Shown: positions 47,897-60,682 of the stretch, in pieces
Position numbering within the stretch: the stretch's first letter is position 1
Layout: every line of letters begins with the position of its first letter
From: Pelecanus crispus
Lineage: Eukaryota > Chordata > Aves > Pelecaniformes > Pelecanidae
Direction: 5' to 3'
DNA: 64,000 nt
Assembly: GCF_030463565.1 (NCBI RefSeq)
Contig: NC_134652.1
Location: forward strand, 18,701,397-18,765,396
The notes under the pieces: generated by a model
The model's input: only the letters and a program-made list of their open reading frames with translations
The model's database searches: none
Told to the model about the DNA's origin: nothing
Translations under genes and position numbers: made by a program

Positions 47897-50800
47897 CTGG
47901 AAGAAAATGTTGAAAGTAAAATATGCAGTTTAAAATTATTTTGCAGTTTCTTTTGGCCTTTTAAGTTTGATCTGAAGGAAACAGTATTTACTGTGAGTAT
48001 GCTCATGGATTCCATTATGAAGCATTCCTATTTTGAAGCCAAATATGAATATGCCTGAAAATAATGATTTAGCTTGCTTACGTTTTGAGCGATGCCTAAA
48101 TATATTGAAGATTCCAGAGATACTCTTATTTGTGCTCATAAATCAAAACACGTTATATTTACTTTGCTGCACAGTCAGAATTCACTAGGAGTGAAATAAA
48201 GCGAATACACCCTGAATAACAAGATAATTTAATAGACTGAAAGCCCATGTACTGAACATTGATTTAATTTATACTTCTACATTATCAGAAAACGAAGCCA
48301 TTTCTATTAAAAAGTTAAGAGATTAGCAATTTGTGGTATGAAAAATATGCAGTACATACTAAGTTCAGCTCAGAAGTTTGTCAAACCCATTTTCATATCA
48401 CCATAATTTTTTGTGTTATCTTTTTAATGGCAATAACTACACAAGCTCTACTGTTGTATTAGAAGCATCTGATCACATACAATACTGTCATAAATTTCTC
48501 AAAAAGAGAAATGCAACTCAAAGACTCAAGCCATGTTTCAACTGTGCCACTTGTTAAATATCTGTGTGCTTTAAAAGTCAAGTCAAGACAAGTTTTTTTG
48601 TACTACGATTGAGTATTTATTTCTAAAGCTTCTGAAGTACATGTAAATTCAAATCTTAGTCTACGATATGCTTTTTTACTACCACTGGGTTAATTATTCT
48701 GGGCTTTGGCTTGTGTAACTTAAGCAAACAGGTCAGTGAAAAAAAAAAAACCAACAAAAAAAAGCCAACAACTCTGCTATGTGCATTTCTCCCTACAATG
48801 AGAATTTCCCAAAACTGAGCAATTTCAATATGCCCAATGATGCAAATCCAATTAATATTGAATTTTTTAATTAAGACTGAATTCAAAGCAAGATGTAGGT
48901 CAATCCTGTGTTATCATAAACCTTCCTCCAAACTCATTATATTCTTTTCCGTTTTGATACTAGAATAGAGACTTAATCAGTTTGAATGATTTCTATGTCC
49001 GTATCAGTTATAACTTCTGTATACTCATTTAGCTGACAAAGTCCAACAGGGAGTTTTGAAAATAATGAAGATTACTAAATCATTAATCCTCAAGTGAAAA
49101 ATAACAGAAAACAATTATTATAACACTGTTCTGGGAGTTGCCTTCTATTACTGACAACTTTGTAAATAAATGCTTATTTATAATTTACCTTTTTTTTTTG
49201 ACTAGACTTGAGGGAGCAGAACAACTCAATCACTGATAATCTATTTGAAAAATCTTAAAGTCTAGTCTTTTCCCCTTTCAAACAGAGTTGTAAGTGACAT
49301 AGCTGGAATTGACACTGAAGTGTTGATCCTGGGTTACCTTACAAGCAACTCAAGCTGCTTGAAATATTTCTTAAACTGGAAGGTAGCAAGTATCCAGTTA
49401 AAAATAATTAGCATTGTATTTTTAACATCCATTTCTCTAAACCTTGTGAAACTTGAAGTGCAGAGTTTGTAATCACCTTTAGAAAGTTTTCAAAACAACA
49501 GCACATTACATTGTTATTTTGCTTCCTTTTAAAAAAGGATACTTGTTGAGCTCTTAAGTCATAATTCATACAAAAGCAAAAGCTAACAAAACAAAAGCAA
49601 AAGATAACATCATCCTTCACGCTGGATGATAAGTCCCATGTCAGAGATTTTTACTGTGATGTTTCTTTAATGCAAGGCTTGTGCCATGTAAGGATTTTCA
49701 GTTTTGGAACAAGGCGACTTCAGGAGGTTCATATACTCAGATTGTTCTTAGCGGATTTGTATGTTTGAGGGAGAAACCACCCTCATCAACCTCCTCTTAA
49801 TTCATCTACACAGCAGTTGCTGCTGTAACATCTGGGTCAGGAATTCTTCCAATGATTCATGATGAGCAGGGCAGCAGGCAGAAGAAGTCCTCCTAGTTAT
49901 TTCTATCTTACTGAAGCAGTCTGTAGTGTGAATTGTAATCTGCTATAAGGCACCATAGCCATCATATTCTGATCTAGAATTGAGGCCAGAAATTTTTATG
50001 AAAACCCAGGTTATTAGGATGGCTTTATTTACCAATTCACTTGCCCACAAGAGCTATGGGTAATTTCATCAAGTCTCATGAATAAATACTATAGATTTCA
50101 CCATTTCCTCCAATGACCAACATCATGACCAGTCTCAAAAGAGAGAGAGATTCACTAAGAATCTTTCTTAAGTATCAAAACCAGACAAAACTGCTTACAA
50201 TTTCTTTTGGAGATGATGTACCCAGTATTGTCAAAATCTCCTCACATCTGTTCATATACAATTACCATCTTATTTTTAAAGAAAAGGAAAGAACCCTCAC
50301 CCCCAACCCTAAGAAGAAAGCCAGCTTTCCACCTGTAACCATTCCTAGGAGGAAAGAGGCAAATAATTCCATTACATTAGTCAGCAAAGCTCAAGTACTC
50401 CTGACTTTTTAAAAGGGTTCACTGAGATGAAAGTACAAATCTAACCGGGAAAGACTATCACCACATATCTAGTTGAAGACATCCCTGCTCATTGCAGAAG
50501 GGTTGGACTAGATGACCTTTAAAGGTCCATTCCAACCCAAACCATTCTATCATTCTATTATATTGTGCGTATGTGCACATGCTTACACCTTTGTGTGCTC
50601 TACGTAAAATCAATTATTACCTTTTAATCGTTCACAAACTGGTATAGAGATTGGATTACTCATAGTTCATTTGGAATTGATTTTTTAAAAAAACCTGCAA
50701 CTGTATAACATAAACTCAGTGTCCATTAATAAAATCCTATTTTGGATTTTAGCCAAACACAGTACAAGGGAAAGCCACCAGGTACGAACAAAGAAGGTGA

Positions 50801-51944
50801 AGTATTGCAATTGCTGTTCTCGGAATAAGAGATGGGCAGTTACCATTTTGATCTTCCATTTCCTGACACATCGAAGTTGAAACAGTTGTAATGTTTACCC
50901 TGTGGTTTCAAAAGGCAAAAAGAAAGAGGAAAGGCCCAGGCAACATATCTTCCTCAACCAGTACCAACAGCAGTACCAAGATCCGACACTCTGAAAAAAC
51001 CCTCTATCTAAAATTCTGCCAAGAAAAATTTCAAGTGGTCGCTCAAAACAAGGACTCAACAGTGCATCTATGAGCATCTATCAGAGCCCACATAATAGCC
51101 TTTCCAGCAATATCACTGAATCATTTAATTAGGCCAAAGGAGGAGAGTTCCTGAAATTATTTGCACTTTCAATAGTCTAGCACAGAAATAGCTGCACTCT
51201 AAAGACAGCAGTATTTTTTTAATTCAAGAGTTAGAAATTATTACTTGAAAGGAACACTAAGAAGGTACGTCATTGTCATGCTGACTTAAAAAAAAACCAA
51301 AAAATCCTGTGACGAAAATAATGCAAGACCAGAATTAACATTACAGCATTTTATCATGCGTCTTGAGGTGACAACCACACATTCATTGATAACATAGACG
51401 GTGTTCTTCTAAAAATAAAAAAAATCAGTTGTTGGTGTCAGTTAAATAGAATCCCACAATTTTAAGCACTTCAAATTTTATACTGGCTTGCATTATGCAA
51501 ATTAAAACAGAATTTGAACCTAAAACCATTATCAGAATAGCATTTTATAAAGAAAACACTATCTTAGAATAGTTGCAATTTAGTCATTAATTAAAAATAA
51601 TACACAGCAATTTTTAAAGAGGTATATTGCTATACGGAGTAGGTCCTATTGGCAGCCGTATTTCAGGTATAGCAAATAAAACATAACACAAAATTTGGTT
51701 TAGAAGTATTTTTAGATAAACTTTTCCTGTTAATATAGATGGAGCACCTCAAACTGCTTGCTACTCAACTACTGCATAACTTACATGAGCCCTCCTGCTA
51801 TCTGTATCTTATTGCATATTTGCAAGCAACGTCAAACATTTTAAAGTCTCAATACATGCAAGGAAGTTTATGCCACAGAAATGCAGATTCCCAACAAACA
51901 AGAAACTTTTGGAGAGCAATTTATGTGATGATGACATTGCATAC
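47897..51944 (-). other. IDE: IDE intron 14, with a CR1 tail
   Basis: About 4.05 kb GT-AG intron in phase 2. It contains a CR1 3' end in the opposite orientation to IDE (50479-50559). No exon-like sequence. Short open frames at 50113-50412, 50891-51073 and 51739-51948 show no family features. Confidence 0.88.
50479..50559 (+). mobile_element. CR1 3'-end fragment, antisense to IDE
   Basis: Reads in CR1 sense: GGTTGGACTAGATGACCTTT, a linker, CCATTCCAACCCAAACC and the ATTCTATCATTCTAT terminal repeats. It is a strongly 5'-truncated copy. Confidence 0.93.
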
Positions 51945-52027
51945 CTGAAAAATTCAAAGTTGAGACAAGCTTTTGGCAAAAAAAATTTGTCATCTTGCTT
52001 GAACCATAGTTTGCTCATAGCAGTGTC
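51945..52027 (-). CDS. IDE: IDE exon 14, residues 553-580
   Basis: 83 nt: 27 codons [20 protein letters not shown] then CLNFEFF, plus two bases of S580. C573 is present. Acceptor TTGACACAG, donor GTATGC. The phase 2 end fits both 15a and 15b. Confidence 0.98.
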
Positions 52028-54462
52028 CTGTGTCAAGAAAAGAGGTTTTTATAAGTCACGTAACTTTTACCTGTAATATATTACACTATTTTTAAAAGAA
52101 GTCTCTTCGGCACTTCAAATCTCAGTTTATTGTCGTCCCCTTAAATTCATATTCTTGCTATATACATTTGTGCATACATCCATCTATTCTTATTGAGACT
52201 CTCTTCTTACCATATGTCACCTTAACAAGGAGTTAAATGGCTGCAGCATTGTGAATGAGCTTATAATCAAAATGGGAACTACTTCTCTAGAGCAGGAGTG
52301 ATGATCAAAGACAAATACAGAGTTAGCTTCACAAAATTCCCTGCTAATGCTGGCATTAAAAGATGTGCCATTATGCAGCACTACAGCAGCATGCAGTTAC
52401 ATGTTTTAGACTAAGCACATAACTGTGTATTTAATGCTTTTAGTAAAAAATACTCATATGTTGTATATTGTTTTAAAGTAACATTGGTAACAGAAGACAC
52501 ATACATGTTTAGAAAAAGTAGTAAAACTAGTTGGAAATTAGTTAAAAGATCTGTCACCAACATTTTTTAGAATCATCTCCTAGTACAAGAAAGATTTAAA
52601 CAACCTCCTCTCTCCCACAAAAGCTGTGAAACAGATACTCTCTCTCTGTTCCAACTCCAGTTAACTTTATCCCCCAACACCTTTTCTTTAAATTGCTATA
52701 CATAAGAAAGAACTTTTAAATGTAAAATTATTTCTCTTTCTCATATTTTTGAGCAGATGTTCTTTGCTTCTCAGGGATTTGGTGTGGTATTCTCCTCCTC
52801 CTTTTTGCATATAAGAAATAAGTCTCATCTCTTACAGCACACCTTCCCCTACACAATATTCAACTCATACTAAAAAGCCAAATTACAGCTTCTCTCCGAG
52901 ACAACAAAATTTTTATTCTGTTAAATTGCTACTATGCAGTTTAGAATACATCTTACATCAAGGACAGAATGATAAACAGTAGAGCCTGTCTGTAGTACTG
53001 GAGACCTGATCCAATAGCTGGAGATCACTAGCTGCAGTCCATAGTACCAATCTGGTCCTCAGGCCAAAGCCCATATCCTAACTGCCCTCTTTCCTGAGGG
53101 TTTTTCAGGACAAGATGTGCCATTACAATAGAGGTGACCTAGGGACATGCTGCCAGTGAAAATGGCCATCCTGTTCCTGCACTATGTTCCTGTCCCTCCC
53201 TTTCTCCACAACACTGGTCCAGTCCACAGTAAGCTCACTTCAGCATATAAAAGAGCAGAAAACCTGCTTTTTTTGTACAGCTTATCTCTGCTGATTTAGT
53301 TCTTGCAATGTTTTGCTGTGGGGTCAGACAAATGCCAGGGCCCACAAAAGGAAAATTGCACAGACATACAGCTGGGGAGAAAATAAAAGAGATACAGGCA
53401 AAATAGATAAATGTCTATTTCATCAAGTACAGAAGATTAAAAACATTTTCCCTCAGAAAACATATTTTAAAGGGAAAGGAAAAACTAAAAGCAAATACAT
53501 TTCTAAAGCAATGATGCCTTAAAGCAAAGCTTTTATGTGGATCAATTGCCTAGTTGCTACACAGACACTGAAGGACCATCAAGTTTCAGTAGCAAACCAA
53601 TTAGTGTTACTTAATAGAGCTGTAATATGTTTCCCTGCTGAGGTTTAGGGTTTCAGTTCAGGATGAACATAAACATATGCTCAAAGTCCTCCTCTGTTAA
53701 TAATACTGCTTTAAGTGTATACCTAAAATGCCCTGTGCAGAACAATTATGTTTTCCTGAAGGACGTCTTTGCACTAAAGTAGACTTACATTAATCTAGTT
53801 GCAAAAAGTATTCCTGAATTAAGTATTCGAGCTGAAGCCCAACATGTAATTGCAGAAGACTTTTCCTATTTATCCTCCAACTAAGCCTAGAACAGAGATG
53901 AGAATTAGCAAAGACAACTATGCTTTAGTAGTGAGAAGTACTTTTTAGTCAATTTTAGGAACTCAGAACAACTGAGATTTACTAAACGTACTGAGATCAT
54001 TAAATAATGCTTCCAGAAGACTGGACAGTGATGTTTATATACGTGTTTACATCTCTCTCTCCCTCTTTCCATGCAATCACAAGGTCTTCCCATGCACAGT
54101 TACAAAAGAACAGCCTTGGCTACGCCCTCGACTTACTACACTGCTCAAAAAAATGTAAAGAGGGGCAGTCACCCTTCTGCTGAATAAACAGCTTTAATAC
54201 CACTTCTATCAATTGTTAACGCACTTTCAAAAGCGCAAATAGAGTTCAAGCTGTTTGTAGATTCATTTTTGTAGGAACCCAAACAGTCATAATCCAAAGA
54301 ATGAACTTTCTACTGCCTTTCTAGTGGTATCTTTGAGTTTTGTACTTTTTTGTTTGTTACACTTTGGAATATGACATGATCTGTATTTTAAAAAGAAATA
54401 GGAATTAACTGCTAACTTCCCAGAAGGTTAGTTAGCAAACAGAACAAATACAGATAGCTTAC
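52028..54462 (-). other. IDE: IDE intron 13
   Basis: About 2.4 kb GT-AG intron in phase 0. Nothing recognised. Confidence 0.9.
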
Positions 54463-54585
54463 CTTCACAAGGGCAGGGTACTGTGTTGCATCTTTTTCCA
54501 GCGGCAAAATCTCAAAGTTAGTAGGGATGAATTCATTCTTCATTGGAAGCTTGAACTTCCCATTCAGGTCAGCATTTTGCCATTT
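54463..54585 (-). CDS. IDE: IDE exon 13, residues 512-552 (inter-domain linker)
   Basis: 123 nt: 41 codons, phase 0 at both ends. It reads [20 protein letters not shown] then [21 protein letters not shown]. It covers the linker that joins the two halves of the protease (about 515-541 in human). Compared with my memory of human, P-T-K is P-M-K, EKEATPYP is EKDATQYP and ALIK is ALVK. Acceptor TTATATAG with a poor polypyrimidine tract, donor GTAAGC. Confidence 0.97.
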
Positions 54586-55564
54586 CTATATAAATAGGAG
54601 AAACAATGAGGCTAAGTAGAATTTCTGCTTAACTAATAGATATATACCTATTCATTTTTGCTGTAACAAAAGGTTTTAAAATGTGCTCCATTAGCTTATA
54701 TGTAAATACTATTAAGATAGCAGGGAAAGAGAGAAATATCTGTGAAACCAAGTTGGAGTAGGCTATCAGGCAGGATGAAGTGCTCCAAGGAGGAAGACAA
54801 AAGATAAAAAATAATTTTGAAGTTTATAGTAGAGTGGAAGGTGGTTCTATGTCTCATCTTTTCTCCTACTGGGAACTCTAAATGACGCTATTAAACTAAA
54901 TACATAAGCAAGAATTTTAATCAAGAAGATAGGTACAGACAGGCTAAAGGAAATTATGTGTTCCTATGCAATGTCTGTTGAAAGCATGCTTGGCAGGTCA
55001 AATTTAGCTCTAAGGCGTTATTTTATAGCCATCTCTTCTTAAAAGAATAGATCAATAACAAGTTTCAATAAGGATTTGCCCACCTCCTTTGTTGGAGTTT
55101 AGATTTTTAGAAGCTCATTTAATTGCCAAAATTTACTCATTTTCTAAGATGCAAAAATCAATTTCAGAAACAGTTACATATAGCACTTGTAAAAAGATTC
55201 CTTTCCTAAAAACAAATTAGTTCATTAACATTGAATAGAGACTTTTAAGTTTTAAAAAGTTAATGCTTACACTTCTAAATAGCCACTGCATGCTGTGGAT
55301 CTTTTATAGCAAAAATCTATCCCTGTACTTAATATGGTTTAAAATCATTAAAATATATCTGTCCTATGTAATAGACATTTGAAATCTAAAGACTAACATA
55401 AGAGCCTTACTTCTCTAACATTATAACAGATTCATTGTACAGTTTTCATGCTATGTAGAACAGCAGATTTAACTTCTCCCTTCAACTAAATGGAAAATTA
55501 GACAAAGAATTTACCACTGTCTTTCACTTGCAGATATTAGAATATATTAAAAGTTTTAACGTGC
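54586..55564 (-). other. IDE: IDE intron 12, GC-AG type
   Basis: 979-nt intron in phase 0. The frame-preserving donor is AAG|GCACGT, a GC donor with otherwise reasonable U1 pairing. A GT lies four bases downstream, but using it would add four bases and bring a stop a few codons into exon 13. Confidence 0.85.
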
Positions 55565-55667
55565 CTTAATAACTTCATCAGAAATTGCTTCTTGCTTGTA
55601 CTGTGTTCCATACCAGTCTTCTGTTTGATCAGTTTTTCCTTCAAAAGACTTGGAAACTATTGCAACT
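55565..55667 (-). CDS. IDE: IDE exon 12, residues 477-511
   Basis: 103 nt: last base of R477, then 34 codons [20 protein letters not shown] then [14 protein letters not shown]. It belongs to the end of the N-terminal half. Acceptor TTTTCAG. The 3' boundary is set by the phase of exon 13, which requires a GC donor. Compared with human it has DQTEDWYG for DRTEEWYG and AISDEV for AIPDEV. Confidence 0.96.
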
Positions 55668-56334
55668 CTGAAAACAAAGAGACAAAGCACTTTGGCATGA
55701 ATGTACCTGAGAAAAAGACTGTGAGAAGTTATTCAGAGCACTATTTCCGTTCCATCACTAGAATGCGTTTATTTCTGGAAATGGTCCCTGGACAATTACA
55801 GAGTACATTTGGATAGCATGTATAGTGTGTAGTTCAGTACATACAATGTTAACCATGAAATCAGGTTACCAGTGTTATTTTTTCTGAAGTGTTACAGCGT
55901 AGACTTACACACAATTATTGTTGCATGCAATTTCTATTTTTTCAGACTTTGTCCTTGTTCCAGAAAACACAGAAAGCAGTTCTTGAGATCTCCTACAAAA
56001 TTAATGAGGTGACTACATTTCTCATACCACCTATATCAACACTCAGATATGTGAAAATACTGACTATAGAAATTTTATTCCAGACCTTGCATTTTAGATT
56101 ACATTATTGCAGTTTCACTCTCCCATTCATAATCTTGATAGTAAGAGAGTTTCTTCATTTTGTATCTTTCTCATATTCAGACTGATTCCTGTTTCTCCCC
56201 CACGTTTTTTTTTTTTTGTTTGTTGGTTTTGGTTTGAGCGGAAGGTTTGGTTTGGTTTTGAAGAGAAGAAAAGGAGGAAGATTAATGTATTTTACAGTCA
56301 ATACAACAGAATTATACTCAATTAGAAACCTAAC

Positions 56335-56462
56335 TCATAGAATCATAGAGTATCTCAAGTTGGGACTCATAAGGATCATGGAGTCCAACTCTGTCCTTCT
56401 CGCAGGAGTACCTACAACTAAACCATATGACTAAGAGCATCATCCAGACACTCCTTGAACTA
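56335..56462 (-). mobile_element. CR1 3'-end fragment of a different subfamily
   Basis: The + strand shows the reverse complement of a CR1 3' end: TCATAGAATCATAGAGTATC, a TTGGGACTCATAAGGATCAT block and a further piece ending GACACTCCTTGAAC. The internal part differs from the copies at 38116 and 50479, so it is another subfamily. Confidence 0.88.
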
Positions 56463-59400
56463 AAGAAAACACCTAAATAAGATGAAATCCAGAATAAAGA
56501 AAATTACAAACTTATCAGTATTTTTCAGTAGTCTTCATAATAGGTATTGAGAAAACTCCTTTAATTCTTTTTAACAACCTACAACACAAAAGAGTATTCA
56601 ATGGAAATAAGTAGCTAGCTTTAAGAGTAAATAGATGTTTGTAAGAATTCTGAAATGGTCAGAAATGGTAGCACAATTACTTCCTCCATATATTTAACAA
56701 TTCCTAGATGCTGAATAGCACAGTAACAAACTTTGTCAAATCTTGTGCAGATGGCTAAAATACACATAAAAACATCAAAATATATGCAATGTAAGTGTTC
56801 TTTTTTTAATCACAATATCTTCAGGCCAGGAACATTCTGTTGTGTATTTCTAATGTGCACAGCAAAGTGGGGCATAAATCAAAACAGGCACATGGATGTG
56901 CCTCAAACTATAGTATTTTACATTACAAGTATGGAGAATACCCTTGGGATTAACTTTGTAATACGTTGAAAAGTTTAAATAGGTGGACTATTAATAATTG
57001 TAAATGTCTATGTCCTCATCCCTCCTTTTTCATCTAATGTTCACACATAAATGACTAAATGATCCAAGAAGATTGAAGAAAACAAGATTCTGCTGTGTTT
57101 AGTTTTAGATTCCTCTATTATAAAATTTTCAAATTATTAATAATTTAATCTGTGCATTGCAGTTCAAGTAGCCAGAGAAGAATGCAGTAAATAGCTAGCA
57201 TTAGATGCATTTAAATAAATGACAAGTACATCTCAGAGTGACATGTGACTGTAAAGACATTCTCTAGCAATAGACTCAAACATTGAAGCAGGACTTGCAC
57301 CACAGACTGTCTAATTTTGAGACAATATTTTAAATCATACACACTAAAGGGGGGCAATCAAATCTTATGTTTCAGGCATGCAGATTTCCTCTGGGTTGAG
57401 GAAGGGAGACATTTTTACTTGCCCGCCTTTGAAAGAACCATGTGATTAGCATGAACACGTGCACACATACATGTGCACAAAACAACCCTTGCTCCTCTGC
57501 AGAAGTTATGCAATATCCAAACCAGAATGAGAATATTTCATCTCTCATTGCAAATGGCAATAAAAATGGTTAACGTTTTTATTGTGACTTCATACAAAAT
57601 GGCTTCATATCTGTATGGATGTTACTTCTGTTTCATTTTTTATACAAAAGAAACAATACTAAATAAATATTCAGCAAACAACTAAGCATTTTAATCCTAG
57701 AGAATATTTGTTTTTGCAATACAGCAGACACTAGCTTGGTCAACAAGGTGATATCTATTAGAGAGATTGTTGTTTACATTAAAATGAACCACAGAAATAT
57801 TCTATTATGTTTTGCATTTTAACTTGGACAGCTGGTGAGCAAAAACTCTATCACCTACAGATGAAGTTGCTAAGAGACTATAAAACCCATAAAGTCTAGC
57901 AGAATTTCAGAGCAACCTACCAGGCCTCTCTGTCCTTTAAATAAAAAATAAAAAGAAAAAAAGAGTCTTAAGCTAAAAGATTATCCTGATAAAACTCCAA
58001 TAATCAGTCTGAGCAGCAAGATGAAGGTGTTTTATACTATAATACACAGATGTCTGTTAGTTGACATTCCCTCCTTCTACCCTTCACCAATGTACCAATG
58101 CTCAAGCAGTAGTGACAATCCAAGCACCCAAACATTTGCTGTAGGAACATACTAAAATTAAAGAGCTAAATATAATTCTGTCTGCTCAACATATAGAAAA
58201 TGACATTGTGGAAACCAGCATTGCAATTCTTCAAGCAGTTCTGCTTCAAGGGATCCTCCTGCCCTCCCTATACCCCAAATCACTGCTGGAATGATTACTT
58301 ACATTTTGAGCTCTCAGAAACATACCCACAACCACATGAAACAAACCAAAAGGCATTTAATCTGCCTGAGACTTACAACCTAAACCAAGATACAAGCACC
58401 AACAGCAATGAACACCAGGACAGGAAAAGAAGAGAGGAAAAGAAACACCACAGGTAGAAATACAATGCTATGCAGTTATTTGTATGTATCATGATGCATC
58501 TTTAAAGTTACAAATTATGTAATGTTACTTCTGCTTTTCATTTCTGTGTTGTGCTGTACAGCACTATTAACATCCACATGGTTTAAGACAGTGTTGAAAT
58601 GCACTGGAAAAGCAAGACAGGCAATCAGGCAATCTTTAATAGGTCCCGTTATAACATATTTAAACTCAACCAGTGCAGTTAGGCTTCCAAGCCATTCATG
58701 AACGTGGAACACAGCTGAAACTATAAATGCAATTTACTTCTATATGCACATTCTTGTACATGCAAACTGTTGTAGTCCTCAGTTATGATCAATTTTCAAA
58801 AACGAGCACAATTTCTATAACATGATATGTATTTCCTAGATACCATCTTGTTTTTCACTCTCCTGAAATCTAAAATGAAGCTACAAGTGAGAGATCCACA
58901 GAAGAGTGTTACTTGAGAAGAGAATGTTTTAAAATGAATGTACTTCCAGGAAAGATTATCAACTATTATATTCCAGATTTACATAACAAAACTCAAGCTT
59001 CTAAGGGCGAAACAGTAATAGAATTTGAGACCACAATATTTGTGGTATTAGTAACAGACACGTCAAAGCAAATTTGCTGCAAAAAAATGAATTTATACTT
59101 AAAAAGGAACAATTAGGTTTTTTAGGAACTAATTTAAACTTTGTCTTCCAAATGATGATACTGTCAAACAACAGAAAAAGTTACACATATCTTATTGAAA
59201 TGTATAAAATAACATGACTGAGACAAAACCAGCAAAAACCTAGATTTGTTTATAACTTCCCCCCAAATCCTCAGTAAAACTGATGCAAGGCAATATAGGC
59301 TAATCAAAGCCACTTCCACACAAATCTCATTAGAGAACAGGGTAAGAGGGGGAACTACATGCAGAGAGATGCTGCTGGGGTGCAGCATTCTAACCATTGT

Positions 59401-60382
59401 GCAGAAGCATGAGTTATTTGTTAGGGTTCAGTAAAACTAAGTCTCTATGAACACAATGGTTTATGGGGGGAAACAAGTGAACAAACTGTGGTTTTCAAAA
59501 TCTTTACTCAGATACAATGCGATTAAAAAATAAATACATACATTCCGTATTTGTAACACGTTTATCATCAGGAATGAGCATCGACTGCATTGAAATAACT
59601 GTTTGCTCAGTATCTGTGAAATTCCAGCCCTTAGAAATTTCTGTATCAACATTTTTGGCATTCATCTTATTCTTCTTCCCCCTAGGATAGTGCTAGTGCT
59701 GCACGTCAGATATGAAGAGAGGAAAAAAGTCCATTTACTATCCAGGGGAAAATGTTCTTTAGTTGCTTAATCTGATGAGTCACTAGCTTCTTAAATTTTA
59801 ATAAGAGCATTTATTCTGCAGATGATGAGGGGAAAAAAATTGTATTGGAAATGATGGGAAAATTACATTTTTCAGCTAGGATTGCGACACATGCCAAGTC
59901 TACTCCCTTATCTTCACAGATGGCTGGCAAAACCCAATGCAGTTTGAACAAGTAAAAATGATACTTACATCTTAAAAAGGTTTCTGTCTTAGGGAAATCA
60001 AGCCACTAAACGCAACAAGTAGTGTGCGGGGGCAGGAGGAGAGAGGAGAATATGAAAACTTCCTGTTATGGTTCAGTCAAATAGAAGCACATATGGGTAC
60101 TTGCTACCATCTGTGAGTATGGATATTTTTCCATACTTTTTAAAACCACAGTTTGTTAAGAAAATAACAGTTGCAAAACTAAACTTTTTAAAAAGACATT
60201 GAACAGTAGTCTCGAACTGTGAATGCAGCTACCCCAATATAGATATGCCAAGAAAAGTCCTGAGTGTAGGTGAATTCCAATAGGGTTACGAAAAAGAAAT
60301 GATAAATAAAACCATGATACAACAGAAAAAAATCACATCAATGGAAACGAAACCATTGCAAGACACAATTTATGCAAGGCAT

Positions 60383-60430
60383 AAAAACAACAACAAAAAA
60401 AACCAAAACAGGAAAAAAAAAAAAAAAACA
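60383..60430 (+). repeat. A-rich simple sequence
   Basis: CAACAACAAAAAAAACC followed by a run of about 17 A. Confidence 0.8.
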
Positions 60431-60640
60431 GGCAAAGTTAGGATGATGTGGCACATACTAGTTCCTTCATAAAAAGGGAGAATAGAAAGGTAAACATGAG
60501 TATAAATACCAGCAAATGGCAGATAACCAGAACACATATAGGTACCTAAAAGCACATGTCCACACTTTTTTATTAGTATATATAATTTGTTCAAGCAAAG
60601 AAAAAAGAAGGAAATGAGCTACTGGATTGATAGTTTACTA

Positions 60641-60682
60641 CATACATATAGATACAGATATATAGATAGATACATACAGTAA
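60641..60682 (+). repeat. GATA/ATAC-type microsatellite
   Basis: Imperfect ATAC and AGAT/ATAG units in a short stretch. Confidence 0.7.

Noticed and set aside
55557..55562. GT donor (GTTAAA) four bases after the proposed GC donor of IDE exon 12
   Set aside because: Its use adds four bases, shifts the frame and gives a stop a few codons into exon 13. Kept only as a possible minor, decay-prone form.
55592..55816. + strand open frame over IDE exon 12
   Set aside because: Antisense shadow of the real exon.
59461..59661. Possible IDE exon 11 on the - strand
   Set aside because: The translation does not match the expected segment before R477, and frame and splice sites do not fit.
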